Source of the DNA: Furcasterigmium furcatum
Taxonomy: Eukaryota > Ascomycota > Sordariomycetes > Glomerellales > Plectosphaerellaceae
Direction of reading: 5' to 3'
Assembly (NCBI GenBank): GCA_001599815.1
Contig: BCIA01000007.1
Location: 1,302,001-1,366,000 of the forward strand
Length of the DNA: 64,000 nucleotides
Below, piece by piece: positions 10,294 to 19,647 of this stretch. Position 1 is the stretch's first letter. Each line of letters opens with the position of its first letter. Made by a program: the position numbers and the translations under genes. A model generated the notes under the pieces. That model worked only from the letters and a program-made list of their open reading frames with translations. It had not been told where the DNA came from and made no database searches.

Positions 10294-11544
10294 ATGGACT
10301 CCAGTCTGCCCGGCTTCGTCCGGTGCCTGTGTGCCGACTGCGCGCCGAAGCGGAGGCTCTTCATCGCCGCCCGCCTGCACCTTCTCGAGTCCATCGACAG
10401 GCGTATCAATGTCACCCAGCAGCTCCTGGACGCCAGGATGATCAAGCTCCCTCACGCCCCGAACCCAACTTCCACGACGACGGACAAGGCTGCGTACGTT
10501 ATCGACGAGCGAGGAGAAGACACCAACTAATGGTATACAACAGGTTCCGCGGGTATATCGCTGAGTGCGGCGCCGACGACCAGGTGCCGATTTCAGGCAT
10601 GCTCGAGGACGTCGCCGTCCCCTGGCCGGTCTGCGTCGCCGACACCGACAGCTCACAAGCGTACCGCGCCTGTATCGACGCCGTCGCCGCTTTCGAGAAA
10701 GCGACCCAGGACATCACGACCAGCGGACAGCTGGCGGCTGCGGCCCGGCCCCTGATGAGGGTAATCGAGGCCAACATCCCTCGGTGTTCTTACGGCTCGG
10801 CCGCCGGCGGCGTGGTCGAAGCTATCTACTGGCTCCGAGACCGGTGCGTTACACACGAGTTGCCTGACATGTTCAACGAGTACTTGAAGAGCCTCAAGCG
10901 TCGCGTTCGCCGCGGCGAGTTTGTGGTCGACGTTCGCACGATGTGGATCACCGTCCAGACGAGCTTGATACGCCTCATCGAGAAGGGTGATGTCGACGGG
11001 CAGTGCCAGACAGGGGGCGTCACGGCCACCGAGGCTATCGCCGTAAGCTCCCATGCCTGTCATAACCTTGGCTGCAATGTTAATCTCTGCTAGTTCACGT
11101 ACGATCTGAATTTTATCAGCATCGACGAGCAGCCCAGGCCGGCCACCCGCTTCTTTGTCGCCGAGATGGCCAGCAAGGCCAACAGCGTCGAGACATCCTA
11201 CAGCGACCTATCACTTCGCAAGGTGTTCCTCGAAGAGGATATCAATGATCTTATCAAGGACCCTCACAGCTGGCAGCTTGTCCTCCTCATGCTCAAAAGG
11301 CTCCGCAGTCATGCTATCGATAACCAAATCCCCGATACCTACAACGAGGTCCTCCGCGGCGTCAAGCATCAAGTCCTCCTCGGAAAGGGCACGCATAACA
11401 ATCTGTGGCGCGAGGTCCAATTCCATCACCTCGGCCTCGTCGAGGGGGGTGCCGTCACAAGGGACGAGGCTATCAAGGTAGGACCAGTCACATCCTTGCA
11501 GGAATTTGCTGACCTGGCAGTTTCTCTATTGGAGTCCAATGTAA
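10294..11544 (+). CDS. Protein with two Ku80 C-terminal-domain-like repeats (paralogue B)
   Basis: Four exons: 10294-10493, 10544-11042, 11094-11477 and 11521-11544; phases sum to 368 aa. It starts MDSSLPGFVRCLCADCAPKR, with the same PxFVRCxCxxC motif as paralogue A, followed by the same FIxARLxLLE helix. Repeat 1 ends LPDMFNEYLKSLKRRVRRGE, a Trp-Ile-Thr-Val-Gln segment, GGVTATEAIAFTYDLNF. Repeat 2 ends IPDTYNEVLRGVKHQVLLGK, LWREVQFHHLGLVEG and AVTRDEAIKFLYWSPM. The two intron positions that precede a Phe codon after each Thr/Ser-Glu-Ala helix match those of paralogue A, which supports common descent by duplication and inversion. The last intron is only 43 bp. No Ku core. The role is unknown; binding a Ku80-CTD partner is an inference. 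Confidence 0.75.
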
Positions 11545-11829
11545 GAGAGCAGTCATCGACATGGATCATCAGGATGAATTTCGGCGTGGCGGCGATGTCA
11601 CAGAGGGACGCAGGGGGCGCGAAAAGGGGCACGAAAAGGGGTAAAAAACCATCATTGATCCAAAATACAAGCGGGTCCAATCCATCTTAAGAACGCCCTG
11701 ACATGCAACACCCAACTGAACGTCACCAAGGAAAAGAAACCATCCACCAACAGACAACCAAGCTCCTCAATGACCATCTCAAACCATCAACTCACAGACA
11801 GCCTCCGTCCTCAGACCCCTCACCGCCCA

Positions 11830-12858
11830 TCACAGGAGGTTGCCAACATTTCCATGCAGCCTCTCAGCCCGGGCCTGCTCGAGGATGGCAGTAAACCGTC
11901 CAAAGTTGGCTCTGCCTGCCTCCAGATGCTGCCTCGAGGTGGTGGAGGCTTCCATCGACTGCTGAATGATTGCCCTGGCCGCGGCCGGGCCCGCCTTGAT
12001 CGCCGCAATGGATCTATCGAGTTCGATGATGGCTTGGTCGGTGGCGGTGACCTGCTGCTGCAGGGTGGCCACCGTCGTTTCGTGCGCCTCGACTGCGGCC
12101 TGGAATCGTGCAATGTCCGCCGACCACGCCGTGAGCACATCGTTCATGCTTGTCTCGTACCGCTCAACCGTGCGTTCAAGATGGTAGATGCGAGCGGTGG
12201 CGGCAGCGGCGGCGGCGTTGGGCACAGCTGGCTCTGGGCCTCGGAGGTGACCAACCTGGGTCAGAAACTGCCTTACTGCGGCAAGCGTGGCGTCGATGTC
12301 GACCACCCTGTTATTCTGAGGGACCGGGTCGGGCCGGGGAGGGATAGGAGGAGCAGCCGGGGGGATGGCATGAGCCGCCGGGGGGATAACAGGAGCCACC
12401 GGGGGGATGGCATGAGCCGCCGGGGGGATAACAGGAGCCGCAGGGGGGATGACAGGAGCCGCCAGGGGCTCAGGCACTCTGGCGGCCTCCTCTTCACGGA
12501 AGGCCGCCTCAAGAGCACGCACGATGTCAGTGTACATGGGAGCCTTTCTGTTCGTGGATGAGAGGACAATCTCATGCTCTGACGCAAATTCCTGCAGAGC
12601 GGCGATGCGATCGGCCTTGGCCAACTCATCAATATCGGGTTTCCAGGCATCCCGGAAGCGGTGCGAAGTGTTGAGGTCGTAGAGGAGGATTGACGAGACG
12701 AGTTCGCCTTTGAGCTTGTCATCATTCAGAATCCGCCGTTCGCGGCACATGAGGCGAAGGTCCGGAACAGTCTTTGTCAGAAGAGTGCTGTCGATCTGGC
12801 CAGAAGGGGCGATAGCACCCGGGCCGCCTCCGTAGGTGGTCATAACAAGTGCAGCCAT
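11830..12858 (-). CDS. SAP-like, proline-repeat, coiled-coil protein (342 aa)
   Basis: Single exon. The frame is open further upstream, but the ATG at 12858 (MAALVMTTYGGGPGA) is the natural start just before the first conserved-looking segment. Residues about 20-55 (TVPDLRLMCRERRILNDDKL) fit the SAP helix-turn-helix pattern of DNA-binding proteins. A central tract of alternating Pro-Val-Ile-Pro-Pro-Ala-Ala and His-Ala-Ile-Pro-Pro units follows (about residues 130-170), then a long region with heptad-like spacing and few prolines to the end, likely a coiled coil. Convergent with the Ku80-CTD-like paralogue B, whose stop is 285 bp away. Function unknown; DNA or chromatin contact is suggested only by the SAP-like segment. 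Confidence 0.6.
   Translation of the reverse strand: MAALVMTTYGGGPGAIAPSGQIDSTLLTKTVPDLRLMCRERRILNDDKLKGELVSSILLYDLNTSHRFRDAWKPDIDELAKADRIAALQEFASEHEIVLSSTNRKAPMYTDIVRALEAAFREEEAARVPEPLAAPVIPPAAPVIPPAAHAIPPVAPVIPPAAHAIPPAAPPIPPRPDPVPQNNRVVDIDATLAAVRQFLTQVGHLRGPEPAVPNAAAAAATARIYHLERTVERYETSMNDVLTAWSADIARFQAAVEAHETTVATLQQQVTATDQAIIELDRSIAAIKAGPAAARAIIQQSMEASTTSRQHLEAGRANFGRFTAILEQARAERLHGNVGNLL
12330..12470. repeat. In-frame Pro-Ala repeat of the SAP-like gene
   Basis: Five to six alternating units (CCGCCGGGGGGATGGCATG and CCGGGGGGATAACAGGAG types) encode the Ile-Pro-Pro-Ala-Ala repeats on the minus strand. Likely variable in length between strains. Confidence 0.75.
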
Positions 12859-13261
12859 GACAATGGTGGGTATGACGTTCAGCAGAAGAGTAAGAGGAGG
12901 TGGGTAGGGAAGGCAGCGTTGGCTGGTACTGTGACGAGGAGTAGGTTTCAATGCTGCGGTGGGAGCAAGAGTGAAGACGAGATGAGGTTGAGTGGTGATC
13001 CTCACCGGCGTGGAATCCCCAGGGTATTAACAGGATCGGGCGAGGAGGCCCAGGCTTCATGCAGGGTATTCGTCACGGTCAAAGGAATCGTAGGCAGCAT
13101 TTGAGACTCTCAGGTTTTAGTTCATTGCAACGCAGAGACATGGCCAGCAGGCACCTGAAATCTTACATGACACCGTGGGCCCCATGCCCTTCCGTCAACC
13201 AAAACCTTTGTCTGCCCGGCATCCTCCTCCGCAGTCGTGTCCTCGGGTGCCCTTGTCTGAC
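12859..13261. other. Intergenic, 403 bp
   Basis: Lies between two minus-strand genes and should hold the promoter of the SAP-like gene. Nothing else seen. Confidence 0.4.
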
Positions 13262-13942
13262 TCAAGCATCCTTGCAGTGCTTGCAGTCCTCGTCGGTGTC
13301 GTTGTTGGCAGTCGAGGTGGTGGCGCCCGAGCCGAAGGTGGCTGACATGAAGGCGTCCAAGACGTCGGCCGTCGAGAGTCTGTTGGCCGAGGTGTCGTTG
13401 GCCGTCGAGGTGTCGTTGGCCGTCGAGGTGTCGTTGGCCGTCGAGGTGGTGTTGGCGGCCGAGGTTGACGTGCGACGCGGTTCGGAAAGCTTCAGCTGGG
13501 TTCGGGCGAGCTCCATGACAGACTGAAGGCACGAAATCTTGCGTTCAGTCATAGAGACCTCCTTCTGGGCACGAGTGATTTCGACCTCCCACTTGTGGAT
13601 GGCCGAGCGGAGCAGGTACCGCTGCTTGTCGCACGGAAGCCTTAAGTACTCCGGCTCGAAGATGACATCCGGGCCTCTCATGATGAACAGCCGATGGACA
13701 TCATCGTAGCGCTCCATAGCCTCAAAGGGGCAGGTTCTCTCGGTTGTGTGGGGCTCGTCGCCTGCCTCGGCCTCGGTGATCTGGGGAGCGTCAGTACATG
13801 TCCATTGAGGCTGGCTGTGAAGATGCATGAGCGAGCTTACCACAGCTTGACGGGCACTAGGCTGGTCCGCGGGGCGGGGCGTCGACTCGGTCCACTCGAC
13901 GAGCGGGATGCCTTGCTTTGGTGTTTCGGTTGAAGGCGGCAT
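13262..13942 (-). CDS. Coiled-coil protein with Thr-Ala-Asn-Asp repeats and Cys-rich tail (206 aa)
   Basis: Two exons, 13942-13841 and 13780-13262, across a 60-bp GT-AG intron in phase 0. The protein starts MPPSTETPKQGIPLVEW. After a low-complexity N-terminus comes YDDVHRLFIMRGPDVIFEPE, then a helix with heptad-like spacing (HKWEVEITRAQKEVSMTERK). A tandem TSTAND repeat (at least three exact hexapeptides) and a C-terminal CKHCKDA follow. The family is not recognised. Its neighbours are the SAP-like gene on the same strand and, beyond a repeat-containing gap, the zinc-finger/endonuclease-loop gene. Confidence 0.6.
   Translation of the reverse strand: MPPSTETPKQGIPLVEWTESTPRPADQPSARQAVVSSLMHLHSQPQWTCTDAPQITEAEAGDEPHTTERTCPFEAMERYDDVHRLFIMRGPDVIFEPEYLRLPCDKQRYLLRSAIHKWEVEITRAQKEVSMTERKISCLQSVMELARTQLKLSEPRRTSTSAANTTSTANDTSTANDTSTANDTSANRLSTADVLDAFMSATFGSGATTSTANNDTDEDCKHCKDA
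13391..13455. repeat. 18-bp coding minisatellite
   Basis: Three to four units of TCGTTGGCCGTCGAGGTG encode the TSTAND hexapeptides of the minus-strand gene. Confidence 0.8.
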
Positions 13943-15396
13943 TTTGAATCAAGGTGATGATTTGTGAGAGACAGTTTCAAGGCAGACAGAATAGAGAGAG
14001 GGAGGATGAAAGGTGAAGTTGAAACCGGACGGCGCAGTTCCTTTCAGCATAGTATTCCAGTCAAAGGCAGCACATTCTCATGTCTTGTATGTCAGGGTCT
14101 GTTGGCTGTTGCATGTATCTCTGATGTCATGTCCATGCTGCATGCAGGTGTTGTTTGCTTGACTAATATGCTCAAACAGTAATCCCTGCCAATCGGCTGG
14201 CGCAGAGGTCTCGGACATCGTGTCTGTCTCTTGATTGCCTCTGGGGGAGGCAGCAACAGCGGGCAACAACATCTTCAACACGCCCACAGACACACATCTC
14301 CAGAACAAGACATATGCGGGCACCTTGGATTGACTCTCTTCTACCACCGGGTATCTTCTAGAACCTTCTATGCCATCTGCCAGTCCCATTGGTGCTTCCT
14401 CCATCTCCGGGTTGCCAGCCCATCACATGTCAGCCCCTCAGACAAGCAGGTGGCCAGCCTGACTTGCCTGAAGAGACTGACTGCGTTACACAGCAGCCAA
14501 ACAGATCCAACTCTCCAATGCCGTGGGTGCAGTCCACCGGGGCGTGCCGCGTAGGGTGTGAGGGACACTGACGGCGTGGGCAGCCGAGCAGTGCTGGTGC
14601 TGCACTCTGCCGTCCTGGTGTGTGGAGACGACGCAAATCAAAGGTGCAGTGTGGGGAGCTCCCAATGACGCCAAGAAGAGTGTCGCAGCCGTTCTGGCGG
14701 TGTCCGTGGATCTGGAACGACCATGCAGTGTGGGGTGTGTGCCCAGTGTGGTAGTGCAAAGTGTAAGTTGTGCAAGAGTTGTGATGTTGTCCAGAGATGC
14801 TCAGCTTGTGCCCAGGCTAGAGGGGAACATCGCCATAGTCAAGGGCAGCAAGCAGGCAGATGACTGGGAGGTGGGATGAAGCAGGCGGCTGCTCAGAGGG
14901 TTGCCCAGAGAGTCGTGGAGTTGTTGCTCATTGGGAGTTGTTGCAAGCACCGTTACGCATGGGCTTTTGAGGGGGTTGCTCATGGTGTTGATGGTGCTCA
15001 GAGTGTTGCTCGTGGAGCTGGTGAGTTGCCCAGAGAGCTTTGAAGGAGTTGCTCATGGTGTTGATGGTGCTCGGGGTCAGCTTGTGCCAGGCTAGAGGGG
15101 AGTGTCACCATAGCAAAGGCAGCAAGCGTCGGGCAGATCACAGGGAGGTGGTGATGGTTCAGGAGGAACACGAGAACAGGCGGGCCAGCGAAGTATGTAT
15201 AACAGCTGAACGATCCTGTTGCCTGTTGGATTCAAAGCCATGGACGCTTCTAGATGTCTGATGCGATGGAACCCAACAAGAGGGATGTCCTACACCTGTC
15301 TTCTATCAATCTCCGAGTACCCAAGGACCCGAGGATGGCGACGACAAAGGAGCCACGACCCTCGATGACCATGACATCAGTAGGCCGCGCCTGCGG
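13943..15396. other. Intergenic with duplicated segments
   Basis: No supported gene. It contains a partial 270-bp duplication: the segment around 14808-14875 recurs, diverged, at about 15078-15151. A shorter GTTGCTCATGGTGTTGATGG unit occurs at about 14978 and 15050. GT-rich and low-complexity overall. Confidence 0.45.
14808..15151. repeat. Diverged direct duplication
   Basis: About 70 bp beginning CAGCTTGTGCC(C)AGGCTAG at 14808 is repeated at 15078 with point changes and small indels, 270 bp apart. The material between includes two copies of a GTTGCTCATGGTGTTGATGG unit. Confidence 0.7.
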
Positions 15397-16900
15397 TCAC
15401 CGCAGACTCCACGCCAATACGTCGCGCCATTGGCAATCGTCTTGCCGGAGCTGCTTCAACCTCTTCACCGTGGCCTGGTCGCGGTGGGGCACCGAGCCCG
15501 CAGCCGACATGGCGTCGAGGTACTCGTCCCAGAGGACACCGCCGCGGCGTGCCTCGCAGAGCTTGTCGTCGGACGGATCCTGCTGATGCTTCTGGACGAG
15601 ATGGCTCCAGAACCCATTCATCGTGGCGAAGCCCTGGATGCGGGGGCAGAGGGAGCAGACGAGGTCGGGTCGCGGGATGGCACCCGGGATGGCGCCCAGG
15701 GTGAGCTGCCGGCCTGCCTCGTACGTGGGCATGGTCACGGAGGAGGAGCCTAATGTGCTAAATTGCAACGGCAGCGTCGACTCGAGCGTCCGGAACTGGT
15801 GGCGCAGGGGGCGAGCGGGTTGCCCCGGTGCAGAGGTCGCCAAGTCGCTGGCACAGAGTACGGCCAGCTGGATGAGGCAACGCTCGTAGGTTGTGAGTGC
15901 TGCATGCTGGCCACGACGTCAGTACCCGGACCACACGCCACGGGACCGGGGATCATACCTGAAGAAGACAGGGCGGGTCATGGGAGCCGCAGGCGGCGGC
16001 GATAGGCTGGCCGTTGCCCCGAAGCAGCTTTGCGAGGTCGTGACAATCGACGCGGGCCTGGTTTATCTGGGACGACTCGTACGCGATATGGCTCGGGTTG
16101 ACGCAGAGGGCGTTGTGGCAGAGGTGGGAACCATCCATTCGACTAAAGGGCCCACACTCGATGAAGTTGTCGAGCTCGATGCCTTTGCGCGGCCAGGACT
16201 CAGATCGGAACCAGGCGGCGGCGCGAGCAAAGCAGGTAATATGGTCGTCATACTTGAACTGTAGGCGTGTCGAGTTGACAAGGGGGTGCGAGGACGGTGT
16301 GACCTTATCCAGAAGGTAGGAAGGCCGAATCGTGGCCCACGCCGCTGGCATGATGACACAGGTGCCGGTGTGGTGTGGCGGCAGGCCCCAGCCGGCCATG
16401 AGGGCGCCGGCGCGGCGGTCAAAAGTGTCCTTGGCAGCTTGTGTGAGCCATTGGATGCCCTTCTGCTGCTGTGGAACCTTGCTTGATAGCTTCGTCTTGT
16501 AGTCGGGGAGCCTCTGTGCGAAGCGTGACCTGGCGACCCATCTCTGCCCCTGCCCACCATCCTGGAGAAGCTCTGATCCAGAGAGCACAGCGTGGATGGG
16601 GGGCAGCAGAGTAGGCAATTGGGATTGGATGAGCTGGCCGGGGACCGGCAGATCATGGAGGGGCGCGGGTCGTGCGATTGGCTGCGATATCTCCGGGCGA
16701 CGAGCAGGGGCGTGTGCTTGACCCTGGGGAGCCGGGGATGCGTCGCGAGATGTTCCGTAGTGGTGATAGCCCAAGAGGCCTCTGGGCGTACGCTGGTGTT
16801 GCGTCTGGAGGTGGCGCTGTAGGTTCCATCGACGTTTGAAAGAGGCGTTGCAGAACTGCCCGCTCGGGAGGGTCTCAGTACACCGGAACTCTGGAGCCAT
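15397..16900 (-). CDS. C2H2 / His-Me-finger endonuclease-loop / C2H2 protein
   Basis: ATG at 16900. Exon 1 is 16900-15959 (314 codons, ending CACGSHDPPCLLQ-like). A GTATGA donor at 15958 follows; the acceptor that restores the downstream frame is ACGAG at 15883, giving exon 2 as 15882-15397 and about 475 aa in all. That boundary is the weak point. Near the N-terminus is a finger with C-x12-H-x4-H (CNASFKRRWNLQRHLQTQH). The middle ends in a zinc-binding loop SHLCHNALCVNPSHIAYESS followed by Asn-x-x-Arg and further Cys/His, the pattern of zf-His_Me_endon in I-PpoI-like endonucleases. A last finger is C-x2-C-x14-H-x4-H (CSLCPRIQGFATMNGFWSHL). Whether it cuts DNA cannot be told from sequence alone. 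Divergent from the coiled-coil gene at 17231. Confidence 0.7.
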
Positions 16901-17230
16901 GGTGTTGTCAGTCTCACGGGCAAGTAGGACCAGATCTCTCTCGACACCCTCGTTTTCCAGGGCAGTGCTCGTCACATATAAGCAAAGACCGGCAGTCCAG
17001 TTGACAGCTCTTGAACCACTGCTGCGGCCTGCTCCTGCGCCTGCTCCTGCAGCCTGCTCTTGAGGTCTGAGATCTGAACACAGAGACAACACAGGCAGGA
17101 CAAAGGACATCACCCTCCTGGCTTCGTGTCGGGACGAGCTTCTCCCTCTGCTCTGCATCTGAATTGCGCTTCGTGCCCTCCCAGCAGCTTCCTCCTCGAT
17201 TTTATTGCATCATACCCGCGACACTCAACC
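16901..17230. other. Shared promoter of divergent island genes
   Basis: 330 bp between the zinc-finger/endonuclease-loop gene (minus) and the coiled-coil gene (plus). Nothing else seen. Confidence 0.4.
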
Positions 17231-18430
17231 ATGAAGAGAGCGCCCACGTCGCCGGTCTCCCCAGGCCACGCAAACACCAGCGGCGTGTCTCGTCACAAGA
17301 GGCAGACCACCATGGCAGACGAGACGAAGATCGCGCAGCTCATGCTCGACACTTCGATCCGCGTTTGCGAGGCGAATGGCCTCCAGGTCGTCCCGGCTGG
17401 AGCGCCAGACGATGCCAACAATAACCGAGAGCTCGTCCTCCACAACAGAGCGCAGCAGACCCCCAACGACCCCGCGGACGTCCGGGATGCCATCCAGCAG
17501 TATCTCGCCGAGACCCAGGTCGGCCCACAGGCAGTCGGAGACTTCCTCGGTCTGGTTGCCGAGCAATACACACAGGCCACGGCACTCCAGCAGGAGCGTG
17601 ACGCCTTTGATGAGGAGCGAGCCCGTGTGAGGCAGCTGGAAGCGCAGCTCCAACGACGACATCTTCGCCTCGAAGAGAAGGAGGCCCAACTCAAGGACGA
17701 GGAGACGCGACTTGGCCAGGTGCTCCTTGACGTCCAGGGACATCAACAACAGGTGTGGCAGTCGGAGAAGGCCCTCAAGCAGTCGCAGGAGGTGGCCCGC
17801 AAACAAGAGAGCGACATGCTGGAGAAAGAGGCGGCCATCCAACACGAAGAGACCCAGCTCGGCACCCGCAAGGCGATCTTTAAGGGCAGGGAGACGCGTC
17901 TCGCCGACCGAGTCTTGGCCGTTGGGCAGCGAGAGGTGGATGTGAAGAAGCTGGAGCGCGAACTCGCGGCCCGGGCCGATGTTATCGGCCAGCAGGAAAC
18001 GGATCTCGATAGCCTCCGGAAGCGGCTTGATGAACGCGAGGCGGGGATGACGCAGCAGGCGTCGGAACTCGATTGTCTCCGGCACGCAGCTGATGATCGC
18101 GAGAAGACGGTCAGACAGCAAGAGGCGGACCTCGACAGGCGGGAGGTAGACGTCGACAAGAGGGAGGTGGACGTTGACAAGAGGGAGGCGGACGTTGACA
18201 AGAGGGAGGCGGACGTCGGAAAGAGGGAGCAAGGGCTGGTTTCCCACGAAGCGGCGGCGGCAGGCCTCAAGCAGCTGCTCCTGGCGCTCGAGCAGAGCAT
18301 GGTTCAGCTCCAGGAGTATGCTTCGTGGTGTCGCGGATCAAGCGACGAGGCCGAGGCGGTCCTCAAGTCGGGTCGGCAAGCCATTGAACAATTGACAAAG
18401 GACGTGGAGGCGATGGGGGAGGCGATGTAG
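17231..18430 (+). CDS. Long coiled-coil protein (399 aa)
   Basis: Single exon, ATG at 17231 (MKRAPTSPVSPGHANTSGVS); a second in-frame ATG at 17311 is an alternative start. After about 130 residues the protein is almost entirely a charged alpha-helical coiled coil rich in Glu, Gln, Arg and Leu. Near residues 310-340 there are exact heptads REVDVDK, REVDVDK, READVDK, READVGK. No membrane or catalytic motif is visible. It could be a structural or dimerising partner of the divergently transcribed endonuclease-loop protein, but that is inferred only from position. Confidence 0.65.
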   Translation: MKRAPTSPVSPGHANTSGVSRHKRQTTMADETKIAQLMLDTSIRVCEANGLQVVPAGAPDDANNNRELVLHNRAQQTPNDPADVRDAIQQYLAETQVGPQAVGDFLGLVAEQYTQATALQQERDAFDEERARVRQLEAQLQRRHLRLEEKEAQLKDEETRLGQVLLDVQGHQQQVWQSEKALKQSQEVARKQESDMLEKEAAIQHEETQLGTRKAIFKGRETRLADRVLAVGQREVDVKKLERELAARADVIGQQETDLDSLRKRLDEREAGMTQQASELDCLRHAADDREKTVRQQEADLDRREVDVDKREVDVDKREADVDKREADVGKREQGLVSHEAAAAGLKQLLLALEQSMVQLQEYASWCRGSSDEAEAVLKSGRQAIEQLTKDVEAMGEAM

Positions 18431-18915
18431 ATCTGATGGAGGTTGTGGATGATGTAGTTGGAATTGTGTTGTCGCCTCGCCTTTCCCAGATTCCTGGATG
18501 GATTGGACGGGATCCATGTTGTTCATCGCATTAATCTAAATCCGTGACCCTTCAACCAATCACACATGTCAATTCGCGTGCCACCTCCATGCAACTCGGC
18601 CGCCTCGAGACCTTCGCCTGCGCCTGGCTGGTTACCCTACACATTACAATTGTAGGTACAATTGTAGCAGCAGGTCCCCAAGGCCATCAACCCAGCACTC
18701 TTCACAACTGCCAGCAGGCTGGCGATGGACTCTGACATTGACGACTGGAGATATAGGCAGCTTCAATCGAAGAGGTACATGTTCAGAGGTCAAAGGCATA
18801 CATATCATCAATCCCATTCATCCAACTGGCTGAATATTAAATCCATCGCGACTCCTCCAAGTGCCCCAGTGCCATTCAGCCACCTCCGGCGACAATCTCC
18901 ACCAACACTTCCACC
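18431..18915. other. Convergent intergenic region with hairpin element
   Basis: 485 bp between the 3' ends of the coiled-coil gene and the small OTU-like gene. It holds hairpin copy 7 and otherwise nothing recognised. Confidence 0.4.
18645..18666. repeat. Hairpin element copy 7
   Basis: 22 bp, TACAATTG - TAGGTA - CAATTGTA, a perfect 8-bp inverted repeat with a 6-nt loop. It lies between two convergent genes. Confidence 0.8.
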
Positions 18916-19647
18916 TCAAACACTTCCACTCTCTCCCACGGCCACGTCGGCCTCCTCCAGCAACCTAACGCCCGACCAGTGTGATTCCTCATCAGCACTG
19001 TCGGAATGATGGACCCAGATGGTCCTGCCGTGAACTGTACCGAAGATGCGCACCGGTGCGCGGTAAGGCGAGAGAACGCCAATTTCCAGGTTGTCCAGAC
19101 CCCGGCCCCGGCCCCAGACGCCGAGGATGGCAGCCAGCTCGTCAGCAGAGAGGCTGACTCCATCAGTTGCCAGACCCACACCCTGGCTGAGCTCGGCCAT
19201 CTCGGGGCCCTGTAGGATGGCCCTCAACTCATCAACTGTGGGAGGGGGGATGTTGAGCTGCGCGGCGATGCTGTTACGCAGTGCGTGTAGGCCGCACTGG
19301 TGAAGGCGCATCTCAATGACTTCATACCTTTTGGGAATTTGGTCATTCAGGGTCAGATTGTCGACACCGAGGCCGTCGATGGTGTTGTCGATGATGTTGT
19401 CGATGGTGTTGTCGATGGAAAGGCCATCGGGAGGAAGAGTGTTTTCGAGGGCAGGGACACCGGTGGTAACTTGCGCAGCACCAAAGCCATCAGCACCGGT
19501 GTTGTTAGGGGCAGGGACACCCGTGGGAGCTTCTTGGTGATCAAGAAGTTGTCGGCGAATCGACTCCTGGCGTGCCTGATAGTGTTGTCTGTTTCGTTGG
19601 GAAACCAGGTCGCGATAGCGTCTGTTACGCTCTTCCTGGTTCGACAT
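18916..19647 (-). CDS. Small protein with OTU-like cysteine protease domain (243 aa)
   Basis: Single exon; ATG at 19647 (MSNQEERNRRYRDLVSQRNR) chosen over an upstream in-frame ATG at 19692 because the basic helix begins here. Residues 1-35 form an Arg/Gln-rich helix, then a low-complexity linker with Ile-Asp-Asn-Thr repeats (about 78-92). From residue 115, HQCGLHALRNSIAAQ, PPPTVDELRAIL, LSADELAAILGVWGRGRG, TIWVHHSD and ESHWSGVRLLEE follow in order. Cys118 and His223 are candidates for a catalytic Cys-His pair of an OTU-type deubiquitinase fold. The same order of segments occurs in the C-terminal part of the 1213-aa protein downstream, so this may be a free-standing paralogue of that domain. 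Activity is inferred. Confidence 0.6.
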   Translation of the reverse strand: MSNQEERNRRYRDLVSQRNRQHYQARQESIRRQLLDHQEAPTGVPAPNNTGADGFGAAQVTTGVPALENTLPPDGLSIDNTIDNIIDNTIDGLGVDNLTLNDQIPKRYEVIEMRLHQCGLHALRNSIAAQLNIPPPTVDELRAILQGPEMAELSQGVGLATDGVSLSADELAAILGVWGRGRGLDNLEIGVLSPYRAPVRIFGTVHGRTIWVHHSDSADEESHWSGVRLLEEADVAVGESGSV

